A stretch of DNA of 64,000 nt from an uncultured Clostridia bacterium (GCA_934183325.1 CAKPSH010000003.1:1-64000), one strand, 5' to 3'. Numbered from the stretch's first letter, positions 28,082 through 36,936 are shown. The notes: a model not told the origin generated them from the sequence alone. Numbers and translations: made by a program.

Positions 28082-28798
28082 ATGAATATATTACGAGAAG
28101 TTAGAAAGATGAGTAGCCGAAGTATAAAGCGAAAAGTTATACTTGTTTCAATGCTTACAATTGTATTCATTATAAATACTTATGCGTGGTTTAGTATCAG
28201 CAAAGATATTGAATTAAATTCTATAAGTGGAACTGTATCAAATTTTGATATTGCCTATGTCGTATCTGACAAAGAAGTGTTAACAGAAGATATTTCTTTT
28301 GAGGTAGGAAGAATTTATCCAAGAATGCCAATATATGAGCAAAAAGTCTATGTATATAATACGGGAAATGGAGGAGCTGCTATCGGTGTTGAATTAAATT
28401 GGGTAAAATTGTTTGGACAAGATATAACAGAATTATTAAAAGAGAGAAATGAAATTAATATGACTAATGGTTCGACAATAATATTTGCAAGTAATAATAA
28501 TGACGGACATCCTTTTAGAATAGAATGTACAATTGATAAACCATATTTATCAACTAAATACCAATATGGAAAATATACAGATGATGGATATGTTGATTTA
28601 AAGCATAATGGAAAATATGGATATGAAACAGGGGATACAGGAGTAGCTACTGTAAAAATTCAGTTTATTTGGGAAGGAACTAATGATGAATTAGATACAA
28701 AATTTGGAAAACAGGCATTTGAATTTTATCAAAATAATAACACTGAGGCTGTAAATGCAATAGAAGCATCTTTAAAATTAAATGGAAAATCAGCATGA
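28082..28798 (+). CDS. Exported protein of the TYAWFS type (SipW-dependent-like)
   Basis: A 238-residue protein with a basic N-terminus, a membrane segment (about 18-36) ending INTYAWFSISKDIELNSISG and a beta-rich domain. Near the end is IQFIWEGTNDELDTKFG, a pattern repeated in the protein at 31241 (IEWPATDAQLTNKDD ... AWG). The A-W-F-S junction is shared with 29715 and 31241 and is a common form of SipW-type leader region in Clostridia. AGAGGAT is upstream of the ATG. Probably a secreted fibre subunit; a second internal ATG nine codons on is a possible alternative start. Confidence 0.75.
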   Translation: MNILREVRKMSSRSIKRKVILVSMLTIVFIINTYAWFSISKDIELNSISGTVSNFDIAYVVSDKEVLTEDISFEVGRIYPRMPIYEQKVYVYNTGNGGAAIGVELNWVKLFGQDITELLKERNEINMTNGSTIIFASNNNDGHPFRIECTIDKPYLSTKYQYGKYTDDGYVDLKHNGKYGYETGDTGVATVKIQFIWEGTNDELDTKFGKQAFEFYQNNNTEAVNAIEASLKLNGKSA

Positions 28799-28799
28799 T

Positions 28800-28842
28800 G
28801 ACATTTGTAATAATCTTGTAATTTTTTTGTAATACAAATGTC
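28800..28842 (+). repeat. 10-bp perfect inverted repeat in the gap before 28914
   Basis: GACATTTGTA at 28800-28809 and its exact complement at 28833-28842 flank a 23-nt loop that contains two more TTGTAAT-like pieces. No T run follows, so it is not a standard terminator. It ends directly before a -35 box, so it may be an operator or a 3'-end stabilising structure. Confidence 0.5.
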
Positions 28843-28843
28843 G

Positions 28844-28872
28844 TTGACTTTAAAGTAAAAAAAAAGTAAAAT
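28844..28872 (+). promoter_or_regulatory. Sigma-A promoter for the fibre-subunit genes
   Basis: TTGACT at 28844-28849, a 17-bp spacer and TAAAAT at 28867-28872. It lies 41 bp before the ATG at 28914 and separates the last fibre genes from the upstream operon. Confidence 0.65.
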
Positions 28873-28913
28873 AAAATTATAAAAAAAATTTTTTTTAAGA
28901 ACAAGGTGAAAAA

Positions 28914-29639
28914 ATGGCGAAAAAAATTATAGACGCAGCTAAAAAGGAAAAAAGAAAAAAATTAAGAAAAAAAATCTTAAAAATAACATTAACAGCAATA
29001 ATACTTTTTCTAATTAATTTATATATAATTTTAGGAATTATATATAAAGGTGAAAATTTCACAGTAACCTTGGACAGTGAATATGGAAGAGAGAGTGGAT
29101 TAGTTATTTATGAAAATCCAGACGACATCAAAGAGAGAACATACTTAAAATCAGAGCAAATTGATTACTTCACAGATATTTCTGTAAATTGGTTACCAAA
29201 AGACATTGATGATGGAGGAAATGGATCACATAATGGAAAAGATTATATTGCATATACTTTTTATGCATCAAATTTTGGACAGGAAACAATAAATTATTGG
29301 GCAACTATTGAAATTGATGATTCAATAAAAAATGTTGATGAAGCAATAAGAGTTATGGTAATAAAGAATGGAAATAGAGTGATATATGCAAAGAAAAACA
29401 GAACAACAGGTGAAAACGAAAAAGACACAACAGCTTTTTATGACGATAAAATAGTTATGCTAGAAGAAAACAAAGAATTTAAAGTAGATGATACTGATAA
29501 ATATACAATTGTAATTTGGGTTGAGGGTGATGACCCAGATTGCACAGATGAGCTTATTGGTGGAGAAATAAAAATGCACATGAGATTAACAGAACAACAC
29601 TTAGATAAGAATGCAGATACGAACGAAAATGAAAAATAA
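28914..29639 (+). CDS. Exported protein with the WVEGDDPDC motif
   Basis: A 241-residue protein with a Lys-rich N-terminus, one membrane helix near residues 24-43 and an extracellular beta-rich domain. Near the C-terminus it has VIWVEGDDPDCTDELIGGEI, closely matching VWLEGQDIDCISYASHGGGV of the protein at 29715, so the two are related despite different leaders. It has no AWFS or AYAKY junction, so it may stay membrane-anchored. AAGGTG lies 6 nt before the ATG, and its own promoter is at 28844. A possible base or anchor of the fibre formed by the next gene product; this is inference. Confidence 0.75.
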   Translation: MAKKIIDAAKKEKRKKLRKKILKITLTAIILFLINLYIILGIIYKGENFTVTLDSEYGRESGLVIYENPDDIKERTYLKSEQIDYFTDISVNWLPKDIDDGGNGSHNGKDYIAYTFYASNFGQETINYWATIEIDDSIKNVDEAIRVMVIKNGNRVIYAKKNRTTGENEKDTTAFYDDKIVMLEENKEFKVDDTDKYTIVIWVEGDDPDCTDELIGGEIKMHMRLTEQHLDKNADTNENEK

Positions 29640-29714
29640 ACTTAAATTCTTTTTATAAATTATGTTATTAAAATTTTAAAATTATAAATATAAAGAAAAG
29701 AAAGGGAGAAAAAA

Positions 29715-31166
29715 ATGAAAAAACAACAGACAAAGAAAAGTCAAAAGAACAAATTAAGTTCATTAATTTTATTAATTGCTTTTACAGCAATTATGCTTAT
29801 TGTATCAACTTATGCATGGTTCTCTACGCAAAAGGATGTTACAATTCAAGGACTACAAGGAACAGTACAAGTAGCCGAGGGTCTAGAAATTTCACTTAAT
29901 GCAAAAGATTGGTCACAAGTAATTGACCTAGGAAATGCAAATTTAAAGCAACCAGATTCTACTAAAACATATTCAACATTCGAAGGAAACAACAACCATA
30001 TATTAGATGAAAATGTAAATATGACACCAGTATCTACAGCTGGTACAGAAACATCAGAAGTTACTGTATCAGAAAGTAATAAATATAAAACATTATCATT
30101 TTATAATGGTATAGCAACAGCAAAAGAATTAAAAGATATTGTAGCATGTGATGAAAAGGAAACTACAGTTGCTGCAAATAATTTCGCAGGATATTATGCT
30201 TTTGATGTATTTTTAAGAAATACAACAAGAACAGGTGATTTTGATGCAATTCAAATTACAAAAGATTCTGTATGTGAAATCTTAAATTCTGGAGATACTG
30301 ATAAATCAGCAGAAGAAGCAACAGGACTACAAAACTCTGCAAGAGTTGCAATTGCGTTATATGGAGATAAAACTTCTGGATGGAGTGAATATACAGATGC
30401 AGATACAGCAATAATAGCAAATTCAAAAGGAAAAGATATAAGTGCAGTAGCTATATGGGAACCAAATGCAAATTATCATGTTAATTATACACAAAAATAT
30501 TTTTCAACAGGTGCTATAAATGTTTTAACACCTACAGGATTTAAATCATCAACAACAAATACAAATGATAAGGTATCTAATAAATTTGTTCCTAATGTTT
30601 TAGGTACAACACATGCAAGTGATTCTGAAAAGACATTACAGTTAGCTAATAGCATGAGATTAGCTACTTATGGTATTAATGCAAATGCATTAAGAACATA
30701 TACAGATACTACAGCAAATAAAGAATATAGTAATTACATAGAAAATGTATATGATTATAAAACAAATAGCGGAGCAAATAAAAAGGTTTCTGCAACAGAA
30801 AGTGTTCCTGTTGTTACAGAACAAAAAACATTACAAACAACAGTAGCAGTTAATGAAGGAGCAGTTACTTCTTATGCAATGGAACAAGATAATTATAGAA
30901 CAAGACAATTAGTTGATTCATTAAGTAATTATGCAACAACAAATGATGGTAGCGAATATTTTGCATTACCAGCTAATAAAGTTGTTAGAGCAAGAATTTT
31001 TGTATGGTTAGAAGGACAAGATATTGATTGTATCTCTTATGCATCACATGGTGGAGGAGTTCAATTAGATGTTGGATTCGAGAAACAAGGTACAACAGGT
31101 GGAGCAGATTCTTATGAAGTTGTTACAAGCACAGTTGGTGGAGCACAAGTTAAAACAAACTTCTAA
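29715..31166 (+). CDS. Candidate major fibre subunit (TYAWFS leader, TasA-like)
   Basis: A 483-residue exported protein. The N-terminus is basic, with a hydrophobic segment (about 15-33) ending VSTYAWFSTQKDVTIQG. The mature part is Thr/Ser/Asn/Ala-rich, only moderately charged, and contains VWLEGQDIDC near the end. It has the strongest ribosome site of the cluster (AAAGGGAG), its codon choice and composition look smoother than its neighbours, and a strong terminator follows, all consistent with high expression. The length suggests more than one beta domain. Probably the main secreted polymer or surface-layer-like component; not confirmed by any specific motif. Confidence 0.8.
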   Translation: MKKQQTKKSQKNKLSSLILLIAFTAIMLIVSTYAWFSTQKDVTIQGLQGTVQVAEGLEISLNAKDWSQVIDLGNANLKQPDSTKTYSTFEGNNNHILDENVNMTPVSTAGTETSEVTVSESNKYKTLSFYNGIATAKELKDIVACDEKETTVAANNFAGYYAFDVFLRNTTRTGDFDAIQITKDSVCEILNSGDTDKSAEEATGLQNSARVAIALYGDKTSGWSEYTDADTAIIANSKGKDISAVAIWEPNANYHVNYTQKYFSTGAINVLTPTGFKSSTTNTNDKVSNKFVPNVLGTTHASDSEKTLQLANSMRLATYGINANALRTYTDTTANKEYSNYIENVYDYKTNSGANKKVSATESVPVVTEQKTLQTTVAVNEGAVTSYAMEQDNYRTRQLVDSLSNYATTNDGSEYFALPANKVVRARIFVWLEGQDIDCISYASHGGGVQLDVGFEKQGTTGGADSYEVVTSTVGGAQVKTNF

Positions 31167-31175
31167 TAAATTTAT

Positions 31176-31205
31176 AAAAGGCACTATTTAGCTAGTGCCT
31201 TTTTG
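31176..31205 (+). terminator. Strong terminator after the candidate major subunit
   Basis: AAAGGCACTA at 31177-31186 pairs with TAGTGCCTTT at 31193-31202 around a 6-nt loop, with a T run at 31199-31204. The next gene starts 36 bp later with no clear promoter between, so partial read-through may set its lower level. Confidence 0.85.
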
Positions 31206-31240
31206 ATTAATTAAACTAATGCAAAAGATGGAGGAAACTT

Positions 31241-31987
31241 ATGAACTTATTAAGATTAAAGAGAAAAAATAAAAAGAAAATAGGAATTAAACGTTTTTTA
31301 TTAGTAATTTGTTCAATGATAATGTCATCATTTGCATGGTTTGCATTTTCAAAGGTATTAAATACTAGTTTTAGTGGACATATGGTGTCTTGGGATATAG
31401 TTTTTAAAAAAGATGGAGGAGTTATAACAAACACAGAATCAATTGATTTCTCTTTTTCAAATTTATACCCAGGAGTTACAGATAAAATCACTGTAGATGT
31501 TGAGAACAACGGTGAATCAACAGCAGAAATTGTATATGTAATAAAAAGTATAACTTTTTTAGGAAAAACATATAGTATAAAAAATCCTGGTTCAGCTAAG
31601 GATAATAACTCTATAGTTCTTGAAACAGCATATTCAAGTGGTAGTAATGTTACACAAACTATTTTAAATACTAATACAAAAATAAATAATGAGTATTTAT
31701 TAGAGAACGCGACAGAAAATATTATTGAGGAAGAAAATTACATAAGAACTCCATTTACAATAAGTGCAAATAAAACCGAAAAATTAGAAAAAGGCGACAA
31801 GGGAAAATTTGAGATAAGTATAGAATGGCCTGCAACAGATGCTCAGCTTACAAATAAAGATGACATAGATTCAGCATGGGGATATAGCTTTTCAAAATAT
31901 TTACAATACTGTAATGAAAATAATATAGATCTGCAATCTGCAATTTCAATAAATATGGAAATAGATGCAGTTCAATATGTTGAATAA
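31241..31987 (+). CDS. Exported protein of the AWF type, candidate minor subunit
   Basis: A 248-residue protein: basic start, membrane segment (about 18-34), then MSSFAWFAFSKVLNTSFSG and a beta-rich domain with NLYPGVTDKITVDVENNGES, a pattern shared with the protein at 28082 (RIYPRMPIYEQKVYVYNTGN). The end, EWPATDAQ ... SAWGYSFSKYLQ ... INMEIDAVQ, also parallels it, so the two are paralogues. GGAGG precedes the ATG. It follows the terminator at 31176 and is probably expressed by read-through, as a minor or cap subunit would be; that reading is inference. Confidence 0.75.
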   Translation: MNLLRLKRKNKKKIGIKRFLLVICSMIMSSFAWFAFSKVLNTSFSGHMVSWDIVFKKDGGVITNTESIDFSFSNLYPGVTDKITVDVENNGESTAEIVYVIKSITFLGKTYSIKNPGSAKDNNSIVLETAYSSGSNVTQTILNTNTKINNEYLLENATENIIEEENYIRTPFTISANKTEKLEKGDKGKFEISIEWPATDAQLTNKDDIDSAWGYSFSKYLQYCNENNIDLQSAISINMEIDAVQYVE

Positions 31988-32023
31988 ATTTAATATATGA
32001 TATGAAAAATGGAGGCCAAAATA

Positions 32024-32845
32024 GTGGAAAATGTTGCAAGAAATGAGGTAATATTAAATAACTGTGCAGAAATACTAGATAAAAAAGAAATAAATATGAG
32101 AATAAATGAAAATGAACATACTATTGAAATATCTTTAAAAAATATGTTTTCTAAAATAAAAATAAATTCTAATTATGAAATATATACTAATGATATTTAT
32201 TCATGCCTAATAACAGAACAGCCTAACCTTGAATTATATTATGGTAGATTTTATCTAGATATTAAGAAGGAAAAAAATTTATTTACAATTGAAACAAATC
32301 AAGACATAGAATTAAGTGATAAAGTTGTAAATATAATAAAAAGAGGAAAAAGATGTTGCTTTAAAATAGCTAATTTAAGTGAAATACGAGTAATAAATGG
32401 AAGATTAAAATTAAAGGTTCATAATGAAGTAAAAAAAGAAATATGTTGCAATGATAAACTGATAATATCTGAAAATGAAAAAAAGGTAATTTTACCATAT
32501 TCAGAAAAAGATATTATAAGTGAATTGAAAATTAACAAAAATAAAACTGCAAAAAAAATCATTGATGAAAAATATACTATAGCATTAGAAAAATACAGCA
32601 ATCCAATACTTTCAAGATATAGGGAAGCATACAATTTAATGCTTGAAAAAGAAAAAAAATCAAAATTAAAGGCAGTTTTGCTTGGAATAGAATTAATGTT
32701 TGAATTTAAATTACATCCTGCAATTATAACAGCATGTAAAAATTTAGAGGAATTAGATTATTATTTGAATTGTATGGAAGAGGGAAAAATAGAAAAATTT
32801 CCATATTTTAAAATTGAATATAAAATTATGCCTATAAAAAAATAA
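32024..32845 (+). CDS. Unrecognised cytosolic protein at the end of the matrix locus
   Basis: The GTG at 32024 is chosen because ATGGAGG at 32009-32015 supplies a ribosome site 8 nt upstream; an in-frame ATG lies inside that site and would add five residues. The 273-residue product has no signal or membrane segment. It is rich in Lys, Glu, Ile and Asn and has several Cys (KRCCFKIANL, EICCNDK). The N-terminal half looks beta-rich and the C-terminal half helical. No family was recognised. It follows the last exported subunit by 36 bp and is the last gene before a terminator, so it belongs to the cluster by position. Function unknown. Confidence 0.7.
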   Translation: MENVARNEVILNNCAEILDKKEINMRINENEHTIEISLKNMFSKIKINSNYEIYTNDIYSCLITEQPNLELYYGRFYLDIKKEKNLFTIETNQDIELSDKVVNIIKRGKRCCFKIANLSEIRVINGRLKLKVHNEVKKEICCNDKLIISENEKKVILPYSEKDIISELKINKNKTAKKIIDEKYTIALEKYSNPILSRYREAYNLMLEKEKKSKLKAVLLGIELMFEFKLHPAIITACKNLEELDYYLNCMEEGKIEKFPYFKIEYKIMPIKK

Positions 32846-32857
32846 ATATATAAAAGA

Positions 32858-32890
32858 AATATCAAGACTTTCTATTGATATTTTTTTTTT
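32858..32890 (+). terminator. Terminator closing the matrix locus
   Basis: AATATCAA at 32858-32865 pairs with TTGATATT at 32875-32882, followed by an uninterrupted T run to about 32891. It separates the accessory locus from tgt. Confidence 0.7.
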
Positions 32891-32892
32891 TA

Positions 32893-32921
32893 TTGTGTAA
32901 AATATATATATAGTCTATAAC
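32893..32921 (+). promoter_or_regulatory. Sigma-A promoter for tgt
   Basis: TTGTGT at 32893-32898, a 17-bp spacer of alternating TA, and TATAAC at 32916-32921. Predicted start near 32928, giving a leader of about 48 nt. Confidence 0.6.
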
Positions 32922-32936
32922 AGGCAAAATAAATAT

Positions 32937-32976
32937 AGGAAGGAGATTAACTTACAAGATAAGTTAATAAACAAGA
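32937..32976 (+). promoter_or_regulatory. tgt: Distant ribosome site bridged to the tgt start by a hairpin
   Basis: The only good ribosome site, AGGAAGGAG, ends at 32945, 30 nt before the ATG at 32976, which is too far for normal initiation. Between them lies a 9-bp perfect stem (ATTAACTTA at 32946-32954 with TAAGTTAAT at 32960-32968) with a 5-nt loop. Folding leaves an effective gap of about 7 nt. No better in-frame start codon lies between. Confidence 0.55.
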
Positions 32977-34106
32977 TGGAAAAACAACCAGTAACATACG
33001 AATTATTACATATAGATAAAAATTCAGGAGCAAGAAGAGGTGTTATACATACTCCACATGGAGATATTCAAACACCAATTTTTATGCCAGTTGGAACACA
33101 AGCAACTGTAAAATCAATGACTCCTGAGGAATTAAAAGAAATGGTAGAAGCACAAATAATATTAGCCAATACATATCATTTATATTTTAGACCAGGACAT
33201 AAATTAGTAGAAGAAGCAGGTGGACTGCATGAATTTATGAGATGGGATAGACCTATTCTAACAGACAGTGGAGGATTTCAAGTATTCAGCTTAGGAGATT
33301 TAAGAAAAATATCAGAAGAGGGTGTTGATTTTAAATCATATTTAGATGGAAGTAAACATTTCTTTTCACCAGAGAAAGTAATGGAAATAGAAAATGCATT
33401 AGGTGCAGATATAATTATGGCATTTGATGAATGTGTTAAATATCCAGAAACTTATGAATATACAAAAAATTCAATGGAAAGAACAACAAGATGGGCAAAA
33501 AGATGCAAAACTGCACATAAAAAAACAGATAAACAAGCATTATTTGGAATAATTCAAGGAGGATTTTATAAAGATTTAAGGGCTATTTCAGCAAAAGAAC
33601 TGATAGAATTAGATTTCCCAGGATATGCTATAGGTGGTATTAGTGTTGGAGAACCAAAAGATGTATTTTTAGATATTTTAAATTACACAGCACCATTAAT
33701 GCCAAAAAATAAACCAAGATATTTAATGGGAGTTGGAACTCCGGATTATTTAATAGAAGCAGCATTAGCAGGAATAGATATGTGTGATTGTGTATTACCA
33801 ACAAGAATTGCAAGAAACGGTACAGCACTAACTTGGAGAGGGAAAGTAGTTGTTAGAAATGCTACTTATGAAAGAGATTTTACACCATTAGATCCAGAAT
33901 GTGATTGTTATACATGTAAAAATTATACAAGAGCATATATAAGACACTTGGTAAAAGAAAAAGAAATATTAGGAGTTAGATTATTATCAATACATAATTT
34001 AAGATTTTTAACTAAATTAATGGAGAGAATTAGAGAAGAAATTGAACATGATAATTTAAAAAATTTCAGAGATGAATTTTATAAACAATATGGTTATGAA
34101 AAATAA
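32976..34106 (+). CDS. tgt: Queuine/preQ1 tRNA-guanine transglycosylase
   Basis: The enzyme swaps the anticodon G34 base of tRNA-Asp, -Asn, -His and -Tyr for preQ1 in bacteria, the step that commits to queuosine. The 376-residue length is normal. Visible motifs are HTPHGDIQTPIFMPVGTQ, ILTDSGGFQVFSLG with the general-base Asp97, FGIIQGG, AIGGISVGEP, and MCDCVLPTR with the nucleophilic Asp. The zinc site is formed by Cys309, Cys311 and Cys314 plus the His of SIHNLRF. The gene opens a housekeeping run after its own promoter and is followed after 15 bp by a WG-repeat protein gene. Confidence 0.95.
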   Translation: MEKQPVTYELLHIDKNSGARRGVIHTPHGDIQTPIFMPVGTQATVKSMTPEELKEMVEAQIILANTYHLYFRPGHKLVEEAGGLHEFMRWDRPILTDSGGFQVFSLGDLRKISEEGVDFKSYLDGSKHFFSPEKVMEIENALGADIIMAFDECVKYPETYEYTKNSMERTTRWAKRCKTAHKKTDKQALFGIIQGGFYKDLRAISAKELIELDFPGYAIGGISVGEPKDVFLDILNYTAPLMPKNKPRYLMGVGTPDYLIEAALAGIDMCDCVLPTRIARNGTALTWRGKVVVRNATYERDFTPLDPECDCYTCKNYTRAYIRHLVKEKEILGVRLLSIHNLRFLTKLMERIREEIEHDNLKNFRDEFYKQYGYEK

Positions 34107-34121
34107 AAGGGGGAAAATCAA

Positions 34122-35798
34122 ATGAAGCTTAATGCAAGAGAATTAATGGAAGATAATAGAGTAAAAATGGATAAACCTCAGAGAGAAAAAATGAATCCAA
34201 AATTGTTAATGCTTATAGGTGCAATAATGATTGTAATTATAGCAATAATAGTTGTCTTATATATTTTACAAGAGATAACACCACCAGATACATCTATAAA
34301 GTTATATATAAACTCTCAAAAAATAAAAAATTTTTCTGCAGATTTATTTGTAGTTGAAAATGATGAGATATATGCAAATGTAAAGAAATTCGCAGAATTA
34401 GTAGGCTATGAAGCGCATAGCGGAGAATACAAGATAGATGCAGAAGATTCTAATAAAGTATTTGTACAAAATAAATATGAAACAGCATCAATATTTTTGA
34501 ATTCAACAACTATAAGTAAGGTATATACAAATTCAAGTGAAGAATATAAAGATTATACAATGTCAAAGCCAGCTAAGAGAATAGGAGAAGATATATATGT
34601 AACCTTAGATGGAATAAAAACAGCATGTAATGTATCAATAGGATATGATGCAGAAAAATATACAATGAATGTTGGAACATTAGAATATAATTATGAGATA
34701 TATAATAATTGGGCACAACAAAATGGATATCAACAAGTAAGTAATGACTTTGAAAACGCAAAAGCAATCTTATATGACAGAGTAGTAGTAAAAAATGCTG
34801 ACGGAAGATATGGAGTAATTAATTCAAAGAATGAAGAAGTTATAGGAACCAGATATTCTAATATCGAATTTGATGAATATACACAAGAATTTACAATAAC
34901 CAATAATTATGGAAAAATGGGAATTGACTTTATAAATGGAGAAACTAAAATAAATGTTAATTATGATGAAATAAAAAGCATTCAAAAGGAAAATGAACTT
35001 TATTTAGTAAAAAATAATAATAAATATGGTGTTATAGATAGTAAATCAAGAATAGTAATACACCAGGAATATGATGATATAGGAGTAGATATTTCACCAT
35101 ATATAACAACAACAACTACTAGAGTAACTACAACATCAACACCAGTACAAAATGAAATAAATAATGCTGAAGCAACACCAACTGTTGTAAATTTTGTTTT
35201 AACAAATACAAAGAATAGTTCGAATGTAAAACAATATATTATGTTTGATTCAGTTATACCGGTAAAGCAAGATGGAAAATATGGATTTTTTGATATAAAA
35301 GGAAACAAAATTGTTGAAGTCAAATATACAGGAGTTGGATGTTATGCAAAACCTGTTGTAAAAACAAACAACAAAGAAGAAGAAGAAGAAAAATTCAAAA
35401 AGACTACAACAAATTTATTAGAAATAGAAGATTATGAATTAATTGTAGTTGAAAATGATGAAAAATTTGGTTTAATAAATACTGAAGGAAAAGAAATTGT
35501 AAGAGTATTAGCAACTGATATGTATAGCACTGTAAGTGCAGGAGTTAAATCATATTATATGTTATATGAAAACAACGTAATTAATTTAGAAAAAGATCTT
35601 TTTGAGCCAAATGGTATAAAGAAAAAAAGTGAAATAATAGAAGAAAAAAATAAAGAAGAAGAAAATCAGAAAAAAGAACAAACAAATGATAACACTACAC
35701 AAGAAAATACAGATAAGAGTGAAAACAATTTAAACAATACACAGCAAACGAATACAGAAAATAATAATACACAAAATACTACAAGTGAAAATAATTAA
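34122..35798 (+). CDS. Membrane-anchored WG-repeat protein
   Basis: A 558-residue protein with a short cytosolic N-terminus, a membrane helix (about 28-49) and a large extracellular part. Residues 60-190 have the pattern of a copper-amine-oxidase N-terminal-like (stalk) domain, ending in IYVTLDGIKTACNVSIGYD. Next come WG-type repeats with cores DGRYGVIN, NYGKMGID, NNKYGVID, DGKYGFFD and DEKFGLIN. A low-complexity tail of about 60 residues rich in Asn, Gln, Thr and Glu ends the protein. GGGGG lies before the ATG. Such proteins are common on clostridial surfaces; function unknown. Probably cotranscribed with tgt. Confidence 0.85.
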   Translation: MKLNARELMEDNRVKMDKPQREKMNPKLLMLIGAIMIVIIAIIVVLYILQEITPPDTSIKLYINSQKIKNFSADLFVVENDEIYANVKKFAELVGYEAHSGEYKIDAEDSNKVFVQNKYETASIFLNSTTISKVYTNSSEEYKDYTMSKPAKRIGEDIYVTLDGIKTACNVSIGYDAEKYTMNVGTLEYNYEIYNNWAQQNGYQQVSNDFENAKAILYDRVVVKNADGRYGVINSKNEEVIGTRYSNIEFDEYTQEFTITNNYGKMGIDFINGETKINVNYDEIKSIQKENELYLVKNNNKYGVIDSKSRIVIHQEYDDIGVDISPYITTTTTRVTTTSTPVQNEINNAEATPTVVNFVLTNTKNSSNVKQYIMFDSVIPVKQDGKYGFFDIKGNKIVEVKYTGVGCYAKPVVKTNNKEEEEEKFKKTTTNLLEIEDYELIVVENDEKFGLINTEGKEIVRVLATDMYSTVSAGVKSYYMLYENNVINLEKDLFEPNGIKKKSEIIEEKNKEEENQKKEQTNDNTTQENTDKSENNLNNTQQTNTENNNTQNTTSENN

Positions 35799-35832
35799 AC
35801 AGATAGTAATTACAAGAAGGGATGATAATTAA

Positions 35833-36936
35833 ATGAAAATAGGAATAGTAGGACTTCCAAACGTAGGAAAAAGTACAATGTTTAATGCGATAACAAATGC
35901 AGGCGCAGAATGTGCAAATTACCCATTCTGCACAATAGAACCAAATGTAGGAATGGTGGCAGTACCAGATGAAAGACTGGATGTTCTTACTAAAATGTAT
36001 AATCCAGAGAAGACAACTCATGCAGTAATTGAATTCGTAGATATTGCTGGATTAGTAAAAGGTGCTAGTAAAGGCGAAGGCTTAGGAAATAAATTCTTAT
36101 CACATATTAGAGAAGTGGATAGTATAGTCGAAGTAGTACGTTGTTTTGAAGACTCAAATATCGTACATGTTGAAGGAAATATTAACCCATTAAGGGATAT
36201 TGAAACTATTAATCTAGAATTAATTTTAGCAGATATTGAAACTGTAAACAAAAGAATAGAAAAAGCAAAAAAGATGATAAAGGCAGACAAAAAATATCAA
36301 TTTGAGATAGACACATTAGAAAAAGTAAAAAAGGTTTTAGATGAAGGAAAATCAGCAAGAACAATAGAATTTTCAGAAGAAGAAAAAGCCATAATAGATG
36401 ATACATATTTACTTACAAATAAACCAATATTATATATTGCAAATGTATCAGAAGATATGCTAGAAAACGCTGAAAACACGGAATATGTTAAACAAGTAAT
36501 ACAATATGCTAAAACAGAAAATGCAAAAGTTATTCCTTTATGTGTAAAAATAGAGGAAGAATTAGCATCACTAGAAGGTGAAGACAAAAAAGAAATGTTA
36601 GAAGCTCTAGGACTAAAAGAATCAGGATTAGACAGAGTAATAAAAGCAAGTTACGACTTATTAGGACTAATGTCATTCCTAACAGCAGGAGAACCAGAAG
36701 TAAGGGCATGGACAATAAAAAAAGGAACAAAAGCACCAGTAGCAGCCGGAAAAATACACTCAGACATACAAAGAGGATTCATCAAAGCAGAAGTAGTATC
36801 ATTCGATGATTTAGTAAAGAGCGGATCAATGAATACAGCAAAAGAAAAAGGACTAATAAGACTAGAAGGAAAAGACTACATAATGCAAGACGGAGACATA
36901 GTACTATTCCGCTTTAATGTCGCTCTTAATAAATAG
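35833..36936 (+). CDS. ychF: Ribosome-binding ATPase YchF (Obg-like ATPase)
   Basis: The 367-residue product matches the full YchF length. G1 is GLPNVGKS (7-14), G2 NYPFCTIEPN, G3 DIAGLVKGAS, and the G4-equivalent is YIANVSED rather than NKxD, which is why this family prefers ATP. A helical coiled-coil insert and a C-terminal TGS-like domain (GEPEVRAWTIKKGTKAPVAA to DIVLFRFN) follow. YchF binds 70S ribosomes and is linked to stress responses. AAGGGATGAT precedes the ATG. The last 20 bp of the gene form one arm of a long inverted repeat. Confidence 0.95.
   Translation: MKIGIVGLPNVGKSTMFNAITNAGAECANYPFCTIEPNVGMVAVPDERLDVLTKMYNPEKTTHAVIEFVDIAGLVKGASKGEGLGNKFLSHIREVDSIVEVVRCFEDSNIVHVEGNINPLRDIETINLELILADIETVNKRIEKAKKMIKADKKYQFEIDTLEKVKKVLDEGKSARTIEFSEEEKAIIDDTYLLTNKPILYIANVSEDMLENAENTEYVKQVIQYAKTENAKVIPLCVKIEEELASLEGEDKKEMLEALGLKESGLDRVIKASYDLLGLMSFLTAGEPEVRAWTIKKGTKAPVAAGKIHSDIQRGFIKAEVVSFDDLVKSGSMNTAKEKGLIRLEGKDYIMQDGDIVLFRFNVALNK

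Noticed and set aside
32922..32976. preQ1 riboswitch before tgt
   Set aside because: The leader has a simple stem but lacks the C-rich loop and A-rich tail of preQ1-I; known preQ1 classes usually control synthesis or transport genes.
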